This document shows positions 55,073-55,353 of a stretch of DNA of 55,353 bases, in pieces (position 1 is the stretch's first letter; every line of letters starts with the position of its first letter). The translations under genes and the position numbers were made by a program. The stretch covers positions 1 through 55,353 of the forward strand of contig WQSN01000014.1 of assembly GCA_009787835.1 (NCBI GenBank). The letters run 5' to 3'. Below the pieces are notes generated by a model, which was not told where the DNA came from, made no database searches, and saw nothing but the letters and a program-made list of their open reading frames with translations. The stretch is from Treponema sp. (GTDB taxonomy: Bacteria; Spirochaetota; Spirochaetia; Treponematales; Breznakiellaceae).

Positions 55073-55353
55073 ATGAAAAAAGCAATTTTGTTACTGGTTA
55101 TATTTTTTACTTTGTTGTCATTATACGGACAATCAAGAGTTTCTGTTTCATTGGATGACGCCATAAATAATGCCGCGCTGCAAATTCAGGATAGTCTTGA
55201 AGCGAGTTCAACAATCATTGTATTTCAGTTTCAATCGCATAGTGTAAAGGCTTCAGAATTTGTTCTGATGGAACTGTTTGACAAGCTTGTTAATCTAAAA
55301 AAGTTTACAGTTCTTGACAGGGGAGCGCAGCAGGTAATAAACGCGGAGCTTGA
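55073..55353 (+). CDS. Exported CsgG/LpoB-like protein (5' part)
   Basis: The first 93 codons run off the right edge. A signal peptide (about 1-20, ending LYGQ) is followed by SVSLDDAINNAALQIQDSLE and TIIVFQFQSHSVKASEFVLMEL then LKKFTVLDRGAQQVINAEL. This matches the N-terminal half of CsgG/LpoB-type domains, common as exported proteins in treponemes. GGAG lies 8 bases before the ATG. The rest is outside the window. Confidence 0.72.
   Translation, partial: MKKAILLLVIFFTLLSLYGQSRVSVSLDDAINNAALQIQDSLEASSTIIVFQFQSHSVKASEFVLMELFDKLVNLKKFTVLDRGAQQVINAEL

Overview
The window looks like a chromosomal segment of an anaerobic, saccharolytic spirochaete, most probably a Treponema or close relative. The evidence is family-level: a very long GreA with a TPR-like N-terminus (the treponemal form), an Rnf complex, MalFG-type and Opp-type importers without their own regulators, an ECF importer, many small exported proteins of treponemal type, moderate GC, and standard stop codons. 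No rRNA, tRNA, CRISPR array, phage gene or intact insertion sequence was seen.

Layout. 1-3635 is a pyrimidine block on the plus strand: uracil permease, a ComF-type phosphoribosyltransferase and dihydroorotase. 3742-9205 is a minus-strand run (TPR protein, long GreA, VWA-domain surface/periplasmic protein) driven from a compact divergent promoter shared with ribulose-phosphate 3-epimerase (rpe). 9987-13094 is minus-strand housekeeping: M24 aminopeptidase, apt, a flavodoxin-fold-like protein and an exported protein. 13187-16672 is mfd. 16693-21637 is a complete rnfCDGEAB operon on the minus strand, preceded by a leader with two hairpins, the second followed by a T-run like an intrinsic terminator.

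21959-36078 is the most distinctive region. It encodes a lipoprotein solute-binding protein, a 978-residue exported protein with a binding-protein domain at its C-terminal end, a MalF/MalG-type permease pair, an NHL-propeller/TPR/Yip1-like membrane protein, a large DUF5696-like exported protein, a second permease pair and a GH5 lipoprotein. Genes overlap or nearly touch, so they probably form one transcription unit for capture, processing and import of a beta-linked polysaccharide. No cognate ATPase gene is present. I regard this as the best candidate for an incompletely described system.

45565 down to 36090 on the minus strand is an Opp-type importer (A-B-C-D-F) followed by a MATE exporter and a beta-helix lipoprotein. 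A strong terminator-like hairpin lies between oppA and oppB. Divergent from it is a cytoplasmic GH2 beta-mannosidase (45907-48363), which suggests that this Opp importer carries oligosaccharides, perhaps mannosides, rather than peptides.

48381-50597 holds a small hypothetical protein and a DUF4116-repeat protein with a histone-H1-like lysine-rich tail. 50836-54063 is an ECF importer (S component, fused double ATPase, T component) of unknown substrate. The window ends with a small coiled-coil exported protein, a 541-bp AT-rich gap with a split C-homopolymer, and the start of an exported CsgG/LpoB-like protein that runs off the edge.

A recurring feature is that several genes (rpe, the 12041 gene, the MATE gene, possibly pyrC) have a promoter -10 hexamer only 4-7 bases from the start codon, which would give leaderless or nearly leaderless transcripts. 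All functions are from reading motifs and family resemblance; no database search was run.
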